From a virus: 49,621 bases of DNA. The notes under the pieces are model-generated. The model was not told the DNA's origin, searched no databases, and saw nothing but the letters and a program-made list of their open reading frames with translations. The DNA lies in the IMG/VR virus record IMGVR_UViG_3300022750_000003, positions 1 to 49,621 of that record; one strand, written 5' to 3'. The position numbers were made by a program, and so were the translations under genes. This document shows, one piece after another, positions 38,978-45,930 of the stretch (position 1 is the stretch's first letter; each line of letters begins with the position of its first letter).

Positions 38978-40243
38978 ATGGCGACCCCTGACGAACGCGC
39001 ACGCGCGGGAATGGTCCGCACCATGGGTCTGGACAACAAACGTCCGGACGCCTGGGCAGAATATGGCTATAAGGAAAAACTCGGCTTCCGGGACTTCTAC
39101 GACCTGTACACCCGGCACGGCGTGGCCGCTGGCGTGGTGGACCGGGTAGCCGAGAAGGTTTTCCAGACCGCCCCGTGGGTTATCCAGGGGCCGAAAGAGT
39201 CCGAGAAGAAACCCACCTCCCCGTGGGAAAAGGACTTTCAGACCCTCGCCGAGGACGTCGACCTGTGGTGGTATTTCAAAGAGGCCTATGCCATGCGCAT
39301 GGTGGGGGCCTGGTCCGGCCTTATCCTCAAGTTTGCCAACGACGACGGCGCGCTATCCGACGAGGTCAAAGCTAACGCTATCCTGCAGGACCTGGTGCCA
39401 GTATGGCGAGGCCAATTGCAGCCAGCTAAGCGGGACTCTATGGGCAACGTCACCCTGTGGAACTACACGCCGACCGGCTTCGACGCGACCGACCTGCAGA
39501 ACGACCCGCCCACCGCCCTGCACCCGTCCCGCCTTTACATTGTCGGCGACTACAAGCGCGGCCGATCCAAGCTCGAGTCCGGGTACAACGCTTTCGTAGA
39601 TATGGAGAAGGTTACCGGCGGCTCCGGCGAGGGCTACCTAAAGAACGCCGCGCGCCAGTTGCATATCAACTACGAGTCGGACGCGGTGCCGACTAAGCCG
39701 AACCAGCCGGACGACGAGGTGGCCGAGGACTTGAACGACCAGGTCAAGGCGCTGAACACCCGTAACGACCTGATGCTGGCCACCCAGGGTGCCACCGTAA
39801 CCCCCATCGTCGCGACCGTTCCGGACCCTGAAAAGCCGTTCAACGTATCGCTGCAGGTGGCCATGGCCTCGTGGCGAACCGCCGCGCGCCTGGTGGTCGG
39901 CAGTCAGACCGGCGAGCGCGCCAGTGTCGAGGATATCCGCGACTTTAACGAACGGTGCCAGGGCGACCGCGAGGGCGAAGTGTCCCGGGAGATTCGCGGT
40001 TTCGTGCGCCACCTGGAGGACGTGCAGGCCATCAAACCTGCCGGCAAGATTACGATTATGTGGGACGACCTGGCCGAGCCGACCAACACGGACCGCGCAG
40101 AACTTGCGCTCAAGATGGCGCAAACCAACCAGGCCAACGCCATTACCGGCGACGTGGTGTACACCCCGGACCAGATCCAGGTGGCCGCAGGCTTCGAAGC
40201 AGAGGACGCCGGAAAGCTCGGTGAAGACGGCCCGGAGGCTTAG
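38978..40243 (+). CDS. Portal protein (DUF1073 family)
   Basis: A 421-residue portal protein beginning with a GGAG site. It shows family features: LGFRDFYDLYTRHGVAAGVVD near the N-terminus, PSRLYIVGDYKRGRSKLES, then MEKVTGGSGEGYLKNAA and VGSQTGERASVEDIRDFNER, with an acidic C-terminal helix. The dodecameric ring threads DNA into the capsid. Unlike the other head genes it lies on the plus strand, with MuF downstream. I noted only a -10 box (TAAACT before GCGCC, about 38944) upstream. Confidence 0.88.
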   Translation: MATPDERARAGMVRTMGLDNKRPDAWAEYGYKEKLGFRDFYDLYTRHGVAAGVVDRVAEKVFQTAPWVIQGPKESEKKPTSPWEKDFQTLAEDVDLWWYFKEAYAMRMVGAWSGLILKFANDDGALSDEVKANAILQDLVPVWRGQLQPAKRDSMGNVTLWNYTPTGFDATDLQNDPPTALHPSRLYIVGDYKRGRSKLESGYNAFVDMEKVTGGSGEGYLKNAARQLHINYESDAVPTKPNQPDDEVAEDLNDQVKALNTRNDLMLATQGATVTPIVATVPDPEKPFNVSLQVAMASWRTAARLVVGSQTGERASVEDIRDFNERCQGDREGEVSREIRGFVRHLEDVQAIKPAGKITIMWDDLAEPTNTDRAELALKMAQTNQANAITGDVVYTPDQIQVAAGFEAEDAGKLGEDGPEA

Positions 40244-41112
40244 GAGTCGGTTTGAATGAAAGTGAGAATGGCGGGGTTAGCTTTTAGCCACTCGGTTGCC
40301 CCGTCAAACTTGCATAAGCCGGCACTTTCAAAAGTATCGTGCACTAACTTCTCTAGTTGTAAGGCTTTGAACCCATTTAACCTAACGACCTTTTCGAGCG
40401 TAAAGTAAAAAGGAGTCTGGAGGTGTAATTTCTGCATGCGCCTTTTAATACTCCCGCTTATGCCTACCTTTATGTAGCCGTTGCAGTCGCTCTTTAGTAC
40501 ATAGAGTGCTGCCCTCTTGTGAGGCTTAAACCCGCCGAAAGCGCAGCTAGGGCATCCGCACTTTTGCCTAACAAAAGCGTCAATACTTGTCTCATACTCT
40601 CCGTGTTGCGGGCATTTAAGTTTAAGTCGGGACCCTGTACGGGATAGAACTTGGACGCCGGTTTCAGCCTGCCGTTCAGTCAACCTACGCGAGACCTCTG
40701 TAGCCGGCAGCCTTAGCGCCTCATGCCAACAGGCGAGGCAGCCCGTGCCACCAGTTACTAGATGCTTTAGGCTTTTCTCTAAAGGCCCGTGAGCTATGCA
40801 AGTTAATAGCAGCCGGCTAGGCGTTAGCCACTTCTCAATCCGAAGGCCGGTCGAAGCTGCAGCCCTTCGGGCTCTTACCACGTTTTGAGCGGTTGACCAT
40901 TTAGGGTTGGCGGAACAGCCACACGGGATGACCCCTCGGTTTAACTTTGTAACTTTCCCTACGATATTTCCAGGGGGCCATAGTTCCGAGTCCTGAGAAC
41001 AAACAGAGCATTCTAATGAAAAAACCCTATGGCCGTTTCGGTCCGGAAGTAGCGAAACTGCTCTAATAAAACTTTTAGGAGTTGGCCAGATATAGCCTAC
41101 GTTAATTCGCAC
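40240..41112 (-). CDS. GIY-YIG homing-type endonuclease
   Basis: A 290-residue protein, visibly lower in GC than its neighbours. The N-terminal 190 residues contain zinc-finger-like cysteine groups (CSVCSQD, IPCGCSANPKWS, GGTGCLACWHE, KCGCPSCAFGG) that could bind DNA. The C-terminal nuclease is ALYVLKSDCNGYIKVGISG then SIKRRMQKLH, with a late Glu (KLVHDTFE), a GIY-YIG pattern. It sits between portal and MuF on the opposite strand and overlaps the portal stop by four bases. Composition and place point to a recently acquired mobile gene. Confidence 0.85.
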   Translation of the reverse strand: MRINVGYIWPTPKSFIRAVSLLPDRNGHRVFSLECSVCSQDSELWPPGNIVGKVTKLNRGVIPCGCSANPKWSTAQNVVRARRAAASTGLRIEKWLTPSRLLLTCIAHGPLEKSLKHLVTGGTGCLACWHEALRLPATEVSRRLTERQAETGVQVLSRTGSRLKLKCPQHGEYETSIDAFVRQKCGCPSCAFGGFKPHKRAALYVLKSDCNGYIKVGISGSIKRRMQKLHLQTPFYFTLEKVVRLNGFKALQLEKLVHDTFESAGLCKFDGATEWLKANPAILTFIQTDS

Positions 41113-41243
41113 TTGAACCTCGCTGAAGGTCTCGCCGATAGGAATTGCGGAAAGGTGCTCAGCGTTGCACCGGTTCGACTGGCCGGTCTATCCGCTCGAA
41201 CAGTGTATCATGGGCGCACTCTCCGTCCATCTAGGAACCCGAC

Positions 41244-42149
41244 ATGGGAAAGCCGATTCTACCTTCTGACCCTGCAAATCCTTCGGGCCAAGATCGTCGC
41301 GAGCGCGGCGCCATGAACGAAATGTCCAAGCGCATGGGCGAATGTGGGAAGGCCTACAAGGACTCGCTGGACAACATCACGTTTCTGGCGGTGAACGCTA
41401 AGCAATACGAGTTCCTGACGAGCCCGGACGCTGTGGCAATGCTGCTGGCCGACCTTGGGCAGGTGGTGGCGCAAATCATGAACCGCGGTGGGCTGTGGCT
41501 GTTCACCGGCTATATCAAGCCGGCCTATCAGCAGGGCACCGGCAAGGCTAACGCCAGCATTGCCAACCAGTCCAAGCTGTACGCCGAGGCCCGCCCGCTT
41601 GAAACGCTGCTGACCTCTCCGCCGTACTTGAAGCGCCTGGCCATGCTGCGCGGCCGGGTGTTTAACGACATGGCCGGCATTACCTCGGACATTGCGACCA
41701 CCCTAGCGCGCACGCTCACGCAGGGGCTGGCGGACGGGGTGGGGCCGTTGGAGATTGCCCGGAGGATCACCGATTCCACCGGCATTGTCGAGCGCCGGGC
41801 CAGGAACATCGCACGGACTGAGACGGGAGAGGCTCTGCGCGAGGGCAGGCTGGCCGAGACTGAGGACGCCCAGTCGTTGGGTATCCTGGTCGGTGTCATG
41901 CACCTTAGCGCCCTCAGCCCCACTACTCGGGTCGACCATGCCGAGCGGCACGGGGTTATCTGCACGGTTCAGGAGGAACGGGAGTGGTACGCCGCGAAGC
42001 CTGGGCGCAGGAACAACTGCAAGTGCTCCCCGTCCGAAATGCTGCTAAACGCTGATGGCACACCCGTATTCGGGGACGTGGTGGAAAGGACGCAGGCAGC
42101 CCGAGCGAAGTTCGTCGAGACCGCCCGCGAAGGGAAGTCAGAGGCCTAA
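41244..42149 (+). CDS. Minor head protein, Mu F/SPP1 gp7-like
   Basis: A 301-residue protein with an AGGA ribosome site. The central part (QSKLYAEARPLETLLTSPPY) leads to the conserved core VERRARNIARTETGEALRE, and the C-terminal VDHAERHGVICTVQEE and NNCKCSPSEMLL carry the family Cys/His pattern. MuF proteins enter the capsid with the portal and take part in DNA entry and head morphogenesis. It follows the portal except for the inserted endonuclease. Its stop overlaps the converging 42138 gene. Confidence 0.86.
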   Translation: MGKPILPSDPANPSGQDRRERGAMNEMSKRMGECGKAYKDSLDNITFLAVNAKQYEFLTSPDAVAMLLADLGQVVAQIMNRGGLWLFTGYIKPAYQQGTGKANASIANQSKLYAEARPLETLLTSPPYLKRLAMLRGRVFNDMAGITSDIATTLARTLTQGLADGVGPLEIARRITDSTGIVERRARNIARTETGEALREGRLAETEDAQSLGILVGVMHLSALSPTTRVDHAERHGVICTVQEEREWYAAKPGRRNNCKCSPSEMLLNADGTPVFGDVVERTQAARAKFVETAREGKSEA

Positions 42150-42989
42150 AGGAGAGTCCAGTCCGCCCTCGTATATTTCAAGCCGGGCGTAAACGTTCTG
42201 CGCAGTCCCGTTCCGGCTTTGAATTTCCAGCAGGTAGGCCGTGTTCGGCTCGTCCAGGATGCGGTTATTCCCGAACTCTCGAGGCGTTGACCCGCGACCC
42301 TGTGCACTGGCTGGTCCAATGCCGACGATATCCGCCCCACACTTGGTCCCGTTGTTTGTCAGCGTGAAGCCGGTAAGCAACTTGGCGAGCGGTTGGGCGC
42401 CCTGGAAACGAGGGTTCATGTTGAACCATGGATCCTCAGTACCGCCAGTGTACGTCGGCCCCTTATAGATCCTGCCAATCACCCCGAGCTCATCGTAGCC
42501 GAACACCCGCGACTTGAGGTCTACCGGCAGGGCGCCGGTAAGGATGATAGAAAACGCGTTGCTGGCCGGATCGTTGCTGGCAATGCTAATCAGCCGGGAC
42601 GCCTCCCACTGGCTGCCGTTCTTCTTGTTGGCCTCGTCGTAGGTTTGAAAGGTCATTGCGCGCAGGCCACTAAATGCCCCCTCGGGTGTCATTGCCAGGT
42701 CGTGCTCCGTACGCCACACCGTCGCCGTGTACGAGGTGAAGCCGGTAACACCAGTCATGTCGACGCGCACAAAAGGCGTCACCCCGTTGAATCGCCACTC
42801 GTTCCGGGCGAACTGGTAGACCTGCACCTCTACCAAACTGCCGGTACGAAAAACGCGGGGGACACCTACCGGAATTACCGGAGCGCCGCCCGCGTCGAAG
42901 AACTGAAAGGAGACAATGCCTCCGCTGTAACCGCCACCCATATTCGCGGTGACGGTCTGCCCGTTGGGTATTACGTGTGCTATCGGCAT
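42138..42989 (-). CDS. Unknown structural-type protein, 283 aa
   Basis: A Gly-, Asn- and aromatic-rich sequence with many strand-like segments (IVSFQFFDAGGAPVIPVG, FTSYTATVWRTEHDLAM, FTLTNNGTKCGADIVG) and no catalytic motif. Composition suggests a beta-sandwich virion protein such as a head fibre. GGAG lies nine bases before the start. It lies downstream of the P7 operon. Function is unassigned. Confidence 0.7.
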   Translation of the reverse strand: MPIAHVIPNGQTVTANMGGGYSGGIVSFQFFDAGGAPVIPVGVPRVFRTGSLVEVQVYQFARNEWRFNGVTPFVRVDMTGVTGFTSYTATVWRTEHDLAMTPEGAFSGLRAMTFQTYDEANKKNGSQWEASRLISIASNDPASNAFSIILTGALPVDLKSRVFGYDELGVIGRIYKGPTYTGGTEDPWFNMNPRFQGAQPLAKLLTGFTLTNNGTKCGADIVGIGPASAQGRGSTPREFGNNRILDEPNTAYLLEIQSRNGTAQNVYARLEIYEGGLDSPLGL

Positions 42990-43005
42990 TTCCGTGACTC
43001 CAGGT

Positions 43006-43233
43006 TTATCTCCCGGAGAGTGTACACCGTGTCATTTCCTCGTTAGCAAATTCGTCAGCGGTCCACAGGCCGGCCCGGCGATTGTAGGCCCGAATCGTGA
43101 TGGCCTTCATTTCGCCCCGGTTGAACGCCCGCAGCATTTCGTCCAGCGGGGCCTCCCGGTTGCGGATTTCCATGATGTTGAACGCAGCCACGCGGACCAG
43201 TTCGCAGTCGGTCATATCAGCAAGGGCGGTCAT
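43006..43233 (-). CDS. Small phage protein, 75 aa
   Basis: The ATG at 43233 overlaps the previous stop (ATGA): MTALADMTDCELVRVAAFN. It is compact and helical, with a basic segment (FNRGEMKAITIRAYNRRAG). Coupled to the DUF6378 gene upstream. No family was recognised. Confidence 0.68.
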   Translation of the reverse strand: MTALADMTDCELVRVAAFNIMEIRNREAPLDEMLRAFNRGEMKAITIRAYNRRAGLWTADEFANEEMTRCTLSGR

Positions 43234-43754
43234 GGGTGCACCGTTATGTTGCGGGGGCTGTAAGGCATCATAGGCTCCGGGCGAGAAACCCACACCATGC
43301 TTTTAGTTTCGAGCGGGGCTTTTGTCTCCCGTACATACGTATCCCCGTTAACGTTTAGAGACTCAAAGGTGTACAGCGTGCCTGAACCGCCGCGCACTTT
43401 ATCCCCCGGCCTCCACTGGGCCTGGTCTTTAGGATCAAATGGCACCGCCTGGAGGTACGCAGCGTCGGTCGGGATAGGCCGCGGGGCATTGCACAGCGCC
43501 TCAGCCTTCAACGCCGAGTACGCCACACCGTCCAGTGCGCTGTCGTGGTGGTAGCCCTTAGCGCTCCACTGGCGCACGTCTTTCAGCACCTGCAGCAGCA
43601 GCCAGCCCTCGGCCTCGGTCAGGTCCCGGCCGGTTATGGCGTTGAACGCCTGGACGGTCTGCCCCATGCTGCGCTCCCCGCCAGGCGAGTCGTAGTCCGC
43701 GGCCCGCTGGTTCTGCACGTCAATTGCCGCTTGTAGGAACTCAGTGCTTTTCAT
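43230..43754 (-). CDS. DUF6378-type phage protein, 174 aa
   Basis: The N-terminal 85 residues match the DUF6378 pattern (FLQAAIDVQNQRAADYDSP, FNAITGRDLTEAEGWLLLQV, LKDVRQWSAKGYHHDSALDG), a small helical domain common in phages. The C-terminal half is a beta-rich domain (KVRGGSGTLYTFESLNV). DUF6378 is often near nucleotide-metabolism genes and its helices recall MazG-like folds, but activity is not established. It is the second gene after promoter P7. Confidence 0.78.
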   Translation of the reverse strand: MKSTEFLQAAIDVQNQRAADYDSPGGERSMGQTVQAFNAITGRDLTEAEGWLLLQVLKDVRQWSAKGYHHDSALDGVAYSALKAEALCNAPRPIPTDAAYLQAVPFDPKDQAQWRPGDKVRGGSGTLYTFESLNVNGDTYVRETKAPLETKSMVWVSRPEPMMPYSPRNITVHP

Positions 43755-43758
43755 CCCG

Positions 43759-44319
43759 TTATACTCGTTTGATGGTGGAAAGGCCGGCAGGGTAAGTAGC
43801 GCCAGGTACTGCGTAGAACAGGCTGCGGGCCAGGTCAGCGGTAACCTCTACTGGTTTCGCCTGCAGCTCCTCCAGTTCGGCGGTCACGGCAGCCAGCTTA
43901 GCGTCCCGGTCTTTCAGCGCGTCTTTCAGGATCGCTAGGGCCTCCAGTTTGCGGAGGGTTTTGAAGTCCTCGCGGCCTTCGCACTTGCGGACTTGCTCGG
44001 GGGTGGCCCGGGCTTCGAGTGCCGAGAAGTCATAAGCTTTCGGCCAGTTTAGGCCTAGGACGTCAGCCGGCACTGGCTTGAAGTAGCCTTCCGCTATCAG
44101 CTCGGCCAGGGATGGCTCCGGGTCAACCTGGTACGACAGGGTGCCGATTGTTCCGCCAATGCTGCTGGCTGCGGTCGACTCGTTCAGCACCTTGCAGACC
44201 GCTTCGGCGTGTTCGTTCCAGCCGGACATGAGGACTACGGGGCGCTTGATAACGTTGGAGAGGTGGCGCCCGGTCGGGCTGGTGGAGACGATAGCGTCGT
44301 CGGTGTAGGAGAAGGTCAT
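43759..44319 (-). CDS. Unknown phage protein, 186 aa
   Basis: First gene after promoter P7. The N-terminal half includes SPTGRHLSNVIKRPVVLM and NEHAEAVCKVLNESTAAS. A coiled-coil segment near residues 120-160 (ALKDRDAKLAAVTAELEEL) precedes a short C-terminal tail. Soluble; no catalytic motif. Probably made early because of its promoter. Function is unknown. Confidence 0.72.
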   Translation of the reverse strand: MTFSYTDDAIVSTSPTGRHLSNVIKRPVVLMSGWNEHAEAVCKVLNESTAASSIGGTIGTLSYQVDPEPSLAELIAEGYFKPVPADVLGLNWPKAYDFSALEARATPEQVRKCEGREDFKTLRKLEALAILKDALKDRDAKLAAVTAELEELQAKPVEVTADLARSLFYAVPGATYPAGLSTIKRV

Positions 44320-44349
44320 TTCGGCTACTCGTTGAGTGGGTGTGCGCGC

Positions 44350-44378
44350 AGTATGGGGTGCCCTGTTAGTTCTGTCAA
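44350..44378 (-). promoter_or_regulatory. Sigma-70 promoter P7 with GC-rich discriminator
   Basis: Minus strand: TTGACA, 17-base spacer, CATACT followed by GCGCGCAC. It drives 44319-43006. The -35 continues from the T-tract of the tRNA terminator, as at P1 and P2. Confidence 0.88.
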
Positions 44379-44408
44379 ATAAAAAGCCCCGGGTTTTACG
44401 CCAGGGCT
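44379..44408 (-). terminator. Rho-independent terminator after the tRNA locus
   Basis: Minus-strand stem AGCCCTGG/CCGGGGCT (one mismatch) followed by TTTTTATTTG. It ends the tRNA transcript and merges with the -35 of P7. Confidence 0.82.
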
Positions 44409-44433
44409 AATTGTGTTCCGGATAACTGTTAGG

Positions 44434-44531
44434 TGGCGGCTAGTCGGGAATCGAACCCGAACGCCCCGCTGTAGCGGAGCACCTGCATCCGGCAGGCTAT
44501 GAACTGAGTCGAACAGAGATAGCGTCCAGCC
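44434..44531 (-). tRNA. Atypical class II tRNA-like element, tRNA-Ser(GGA)-like
   Basis: Ninety-eight bases including an encoded CCA. A canonical T-arm (TCGGG-TTCGATT-CCCGA), a long variable arm (GCTCCGC-TACA-GCGGGGC) and discriminator G are like tRNA-Ser. The acceptor pairs over six bases (GGCTGG/CTAGCC). The anticodon stem GCCTG/CAGGT holds loop CCGGATG, giving GGA, but lacks U33 and has U at position 37. The D-arm is enlarged and lacks the GG pair. It may be a degenerate tRNA, a divergent functional one or a tRNA-like RNA. Confidence 0.55.
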
Positions 44532-44545
44532 CTAACCGCATAAAA

Positions 44546-44622
44546 TGGCGCAACTGAGGGGACTTGAACCCCTGGCCTCCCGCGTGACAGGCGGGCGCTC
44601 TAACCAACCGAGCTACAGCTGC
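44546..44622 (-). tRNA. tRNA-Asp(GTC)
   Basis: Seventy-seven bases with full cloverleaf and encoded CCA. The acceptor is GCAGCTG/CAGTTGC, the D-arm GCTC-GGTTGGTTA-GAGC, the anticodon stem CCCGC/GCGGG with loop CTGTCAC (anticodon GTC), and the T-arm AGGGG-TTCAAGT-CCCCT. The tRNA reads the frequent GAC codons of the phage. The most likely promoter is P8, about 330 bases upstream. Confidence 0.95.
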
Positions 44623-44951
44623 AATAAATTAGAGGCGTTCCCACCCTTTCGCAACCGACCCACGGCACACAATGGCCCGGGAACTGCGGCACAGCTACTC
44701 ACGGTGGGAAACGCTTTGATAGACCGAATCTGGCCGGTAGCTCCTCCGGCTTTTTCCACCCTGACCTACACCCGGGACTAATCCTGGAGGTGAATCGGTC
44801 TATCAAAGCGTGCCGCTTTTGCGCCACCGGCGCGGCTGTCCGGCTGATACCTCACTCTCGGCTAGAACGTTCAGCCCGTTCTCCGTCGCGGACCCTAGCA
44901 CGCCCCTGGCTCAGTTTTGCTACCGCTGCCTTGTCAACTGGCCTTGGGCGC
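44623..44951. ncRNA. Noncoding tRNA leader or possible small RNA region
   Basis: About 330 bases without a credible gene, between promoter P8 and tRNA-Asp. It holds the 17-bp inverted repeat 44711-44811 and an inner plus-strand hairpin with a T-tract at 44733-44755. It would be transcribed from P8 as the tRNA precursor leader, or as a separate RNA. Type is inferred; only the structure is seen. Confidence 0.4.
44711..44811. repeat. 17-bp perfect inverted repeat with hairpin in the spacer
   Basis: Arms 44711-44727 and 44795-44811 are perfect reverse complements (key part CTTTGATAGACC), separated by 67 bases. Inside is GCCGG-8-CCGGC followed by TTTTT on the plus strand (44733-44755), which looks like an intrinsic terminator for plus-strand RNA. 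Confidence 0.85.
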
Positions 44952-44981
44952 ACTGTAGGGCTAATGCTAGGCGGCTGTCAA
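44952..44981 (-). promoter_or_regulatory. Promoter P8 facing the tRNA locus
   Basis: Minus strand: TTGACA, 18-base spacer, TACAGT followed by GCGCCCAA. It begins just after the methyltransferase-like gene and no protein gene follows before the tRNAs. Confidence 0.8.
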
Positions 44982-44993
44982 TAGCTCAGTTGA

Positions 44994-45683
44994 TTACCGG
45001 AATAGCCACCCCCATTGGACGCCGAAGGCCTCGGCGATGCCCGGGTAGGTTGCTGAGCGTTGTAACCAGCGTTTAGGGCCCGGGGGCAGGTTGTTGCACC
45101 CACCGTCCGTTTGGTTAGACCAGCGCGGCAGGGTCTTTCCGGACTTCTGCAGGCACCAGCGAGGCGGTATGTGTTTCGTGTGCTGCAGTTTCGGCAGGCG
45201 GTCCAGCCACAGGCCGGTATTTTTGCTCGCGTCGTCGCCGAACTGGTGCGGGTGGATACACTGGTCCGGCGGGCGGATCGCGGTATTGATGAACGACACC
45301 CCGGGGTTTTCTATGGCCTTCGGATAGGGGAGGGCCAGCAGCTTCCGGAAGTTTTCCAGTTCGATTGCCTGCTGCGCTCGGCGGGCAGCCCCGGTCAGGG
45401 TCTCCGGCTTTACGCGCTGGTGATACCCGACGCCCGGCCAGCGCTCAAAGTCCGGATCCTCGAACGCCCACGCGCCTGCAGTGGTCAGCACGGTGCACAT
45501 AGGGTGGAAAATGCCCATGTCCCAGTCCGGGCGCTCGGCAACCTCCCAGATATCGCACTCGAAGTGCTTCGGTGAGTTGTCCCGCGCTGGCAGTAGGTCG
45601 CACGTCCAGACGTCGTGCCCGAACCGCTCGAACGATGCCCGAGTGAGAGGGCAGGCCGAGTAGCCGATTAGAATTTTAGCCAT
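44994..45683 (-). CDS. DNA cytosine methyltransferase-like protein
   Basis: A 229-residue protein of a phage family related to Dcm enzymes. Motif I-like sequence ILIGYSACPLTRASFERFG is followed by DVWTCDLLP. A Pro-Cys-like motif is seen at IFHPMCTVLTTAG (M for P before Cys), ENPG in KAIENPGVSF, and RSATYPGIAEAFGVQWGW at the C-terminus, typical of the family. Cytosine methylation or another base-directed activity is possible; the HPMC in place of HPPC may reduce methylation activity. It has the strongest promoter of the genome (P9), suggesting early high expression against host restriction (inference). Confidence 0.8.
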   Translation of the reverse strand: MAKILIGYSACPLTRASFERFGHDVWTCDLLPARDNSPKHFECDIWEVAERPDWDMGIFHPMCTVLTTAGAWAFEDPDFERWPGVGYHQRVKPETLTGAARRAQQAIELENFRKLLALPYPKAIENPGVSFINTAIRPPDQCIHPHQFGDDASKNTGLWLDRLPKLQHTKHIPPRWCLQKSGKTLPRWSNQTDGGCNNLPPGPKRWLQRSATYPGIAEAFGVQWGWLFR

Positions 45684-45705
45684 CTGGAGCGCGTCCTTCT
45701 GTTTT

Positions 45706-45930
45706 CTATGCGCTCACTATAGGGCCTCCTTCTGAGTCTGTCAACACTCCCGACGAACGGTCACTGTCCGGCCCTACCAAGGCTATACGCGTCTGCTCCG
45801 GATCGCGCCAGTCTGCGGTCGGCCCGGTGGCTGCGATGTACTCCACGGCTACGCGCCGGGCGCAGGTCCGGCAGGCGGCCCGCACTGTCAGCACGCGGGA
45901 CCCGTTCGTTACTGTGAAAATGGCCATCAT
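45706..45930 (-). CDS. Small phage protein, 74 aa
   Basis: The start overlaps the terminase stop (ATGATG). The N-terminal part (MAIFTVTNGSRVLTVRAA) and a CxxC pair in CRTCARRVAVEYIAATG resemble a family of short phage proteins with one helix and a strand. The C-terminal coding part contains promoter P9. Function is unknown. Confidence 0.68.
   Translation of the reverse strand: MMAIFTVTNGSRVLTVRAACRTCARRVAVEYIAATGPTADWRDPEQTRIALVGPDSDRSSGVLTDSEGGPIVSA
45716..45744 (-). promoter_or_regulatory. Strong sigma-70 promoter P9
   Basis: Minus strand: TTGACA, exactly 17 bases, TATAGT (five of six consensus), then GAGCGCAT. It drives the methyltransferase-like gene at 45683 and lies inside the end of the preceding gene. 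Confidence 0.9.

Noticed and set aside
43010-43045. Promoter-like TACACT upstream of 42989
   Set aside because: The only -35 candidate is TTGCTA at 19 bases; too weak to call.
44982-44996. TAGCTCAGTTGATTA, a D-arm-like sequence
   Set aside because: No matching acceptor, anticodon or T-arm on either side; it overlaps the end of the methyltransferase-like gene. Possibly a tRNA relic but unsupported.
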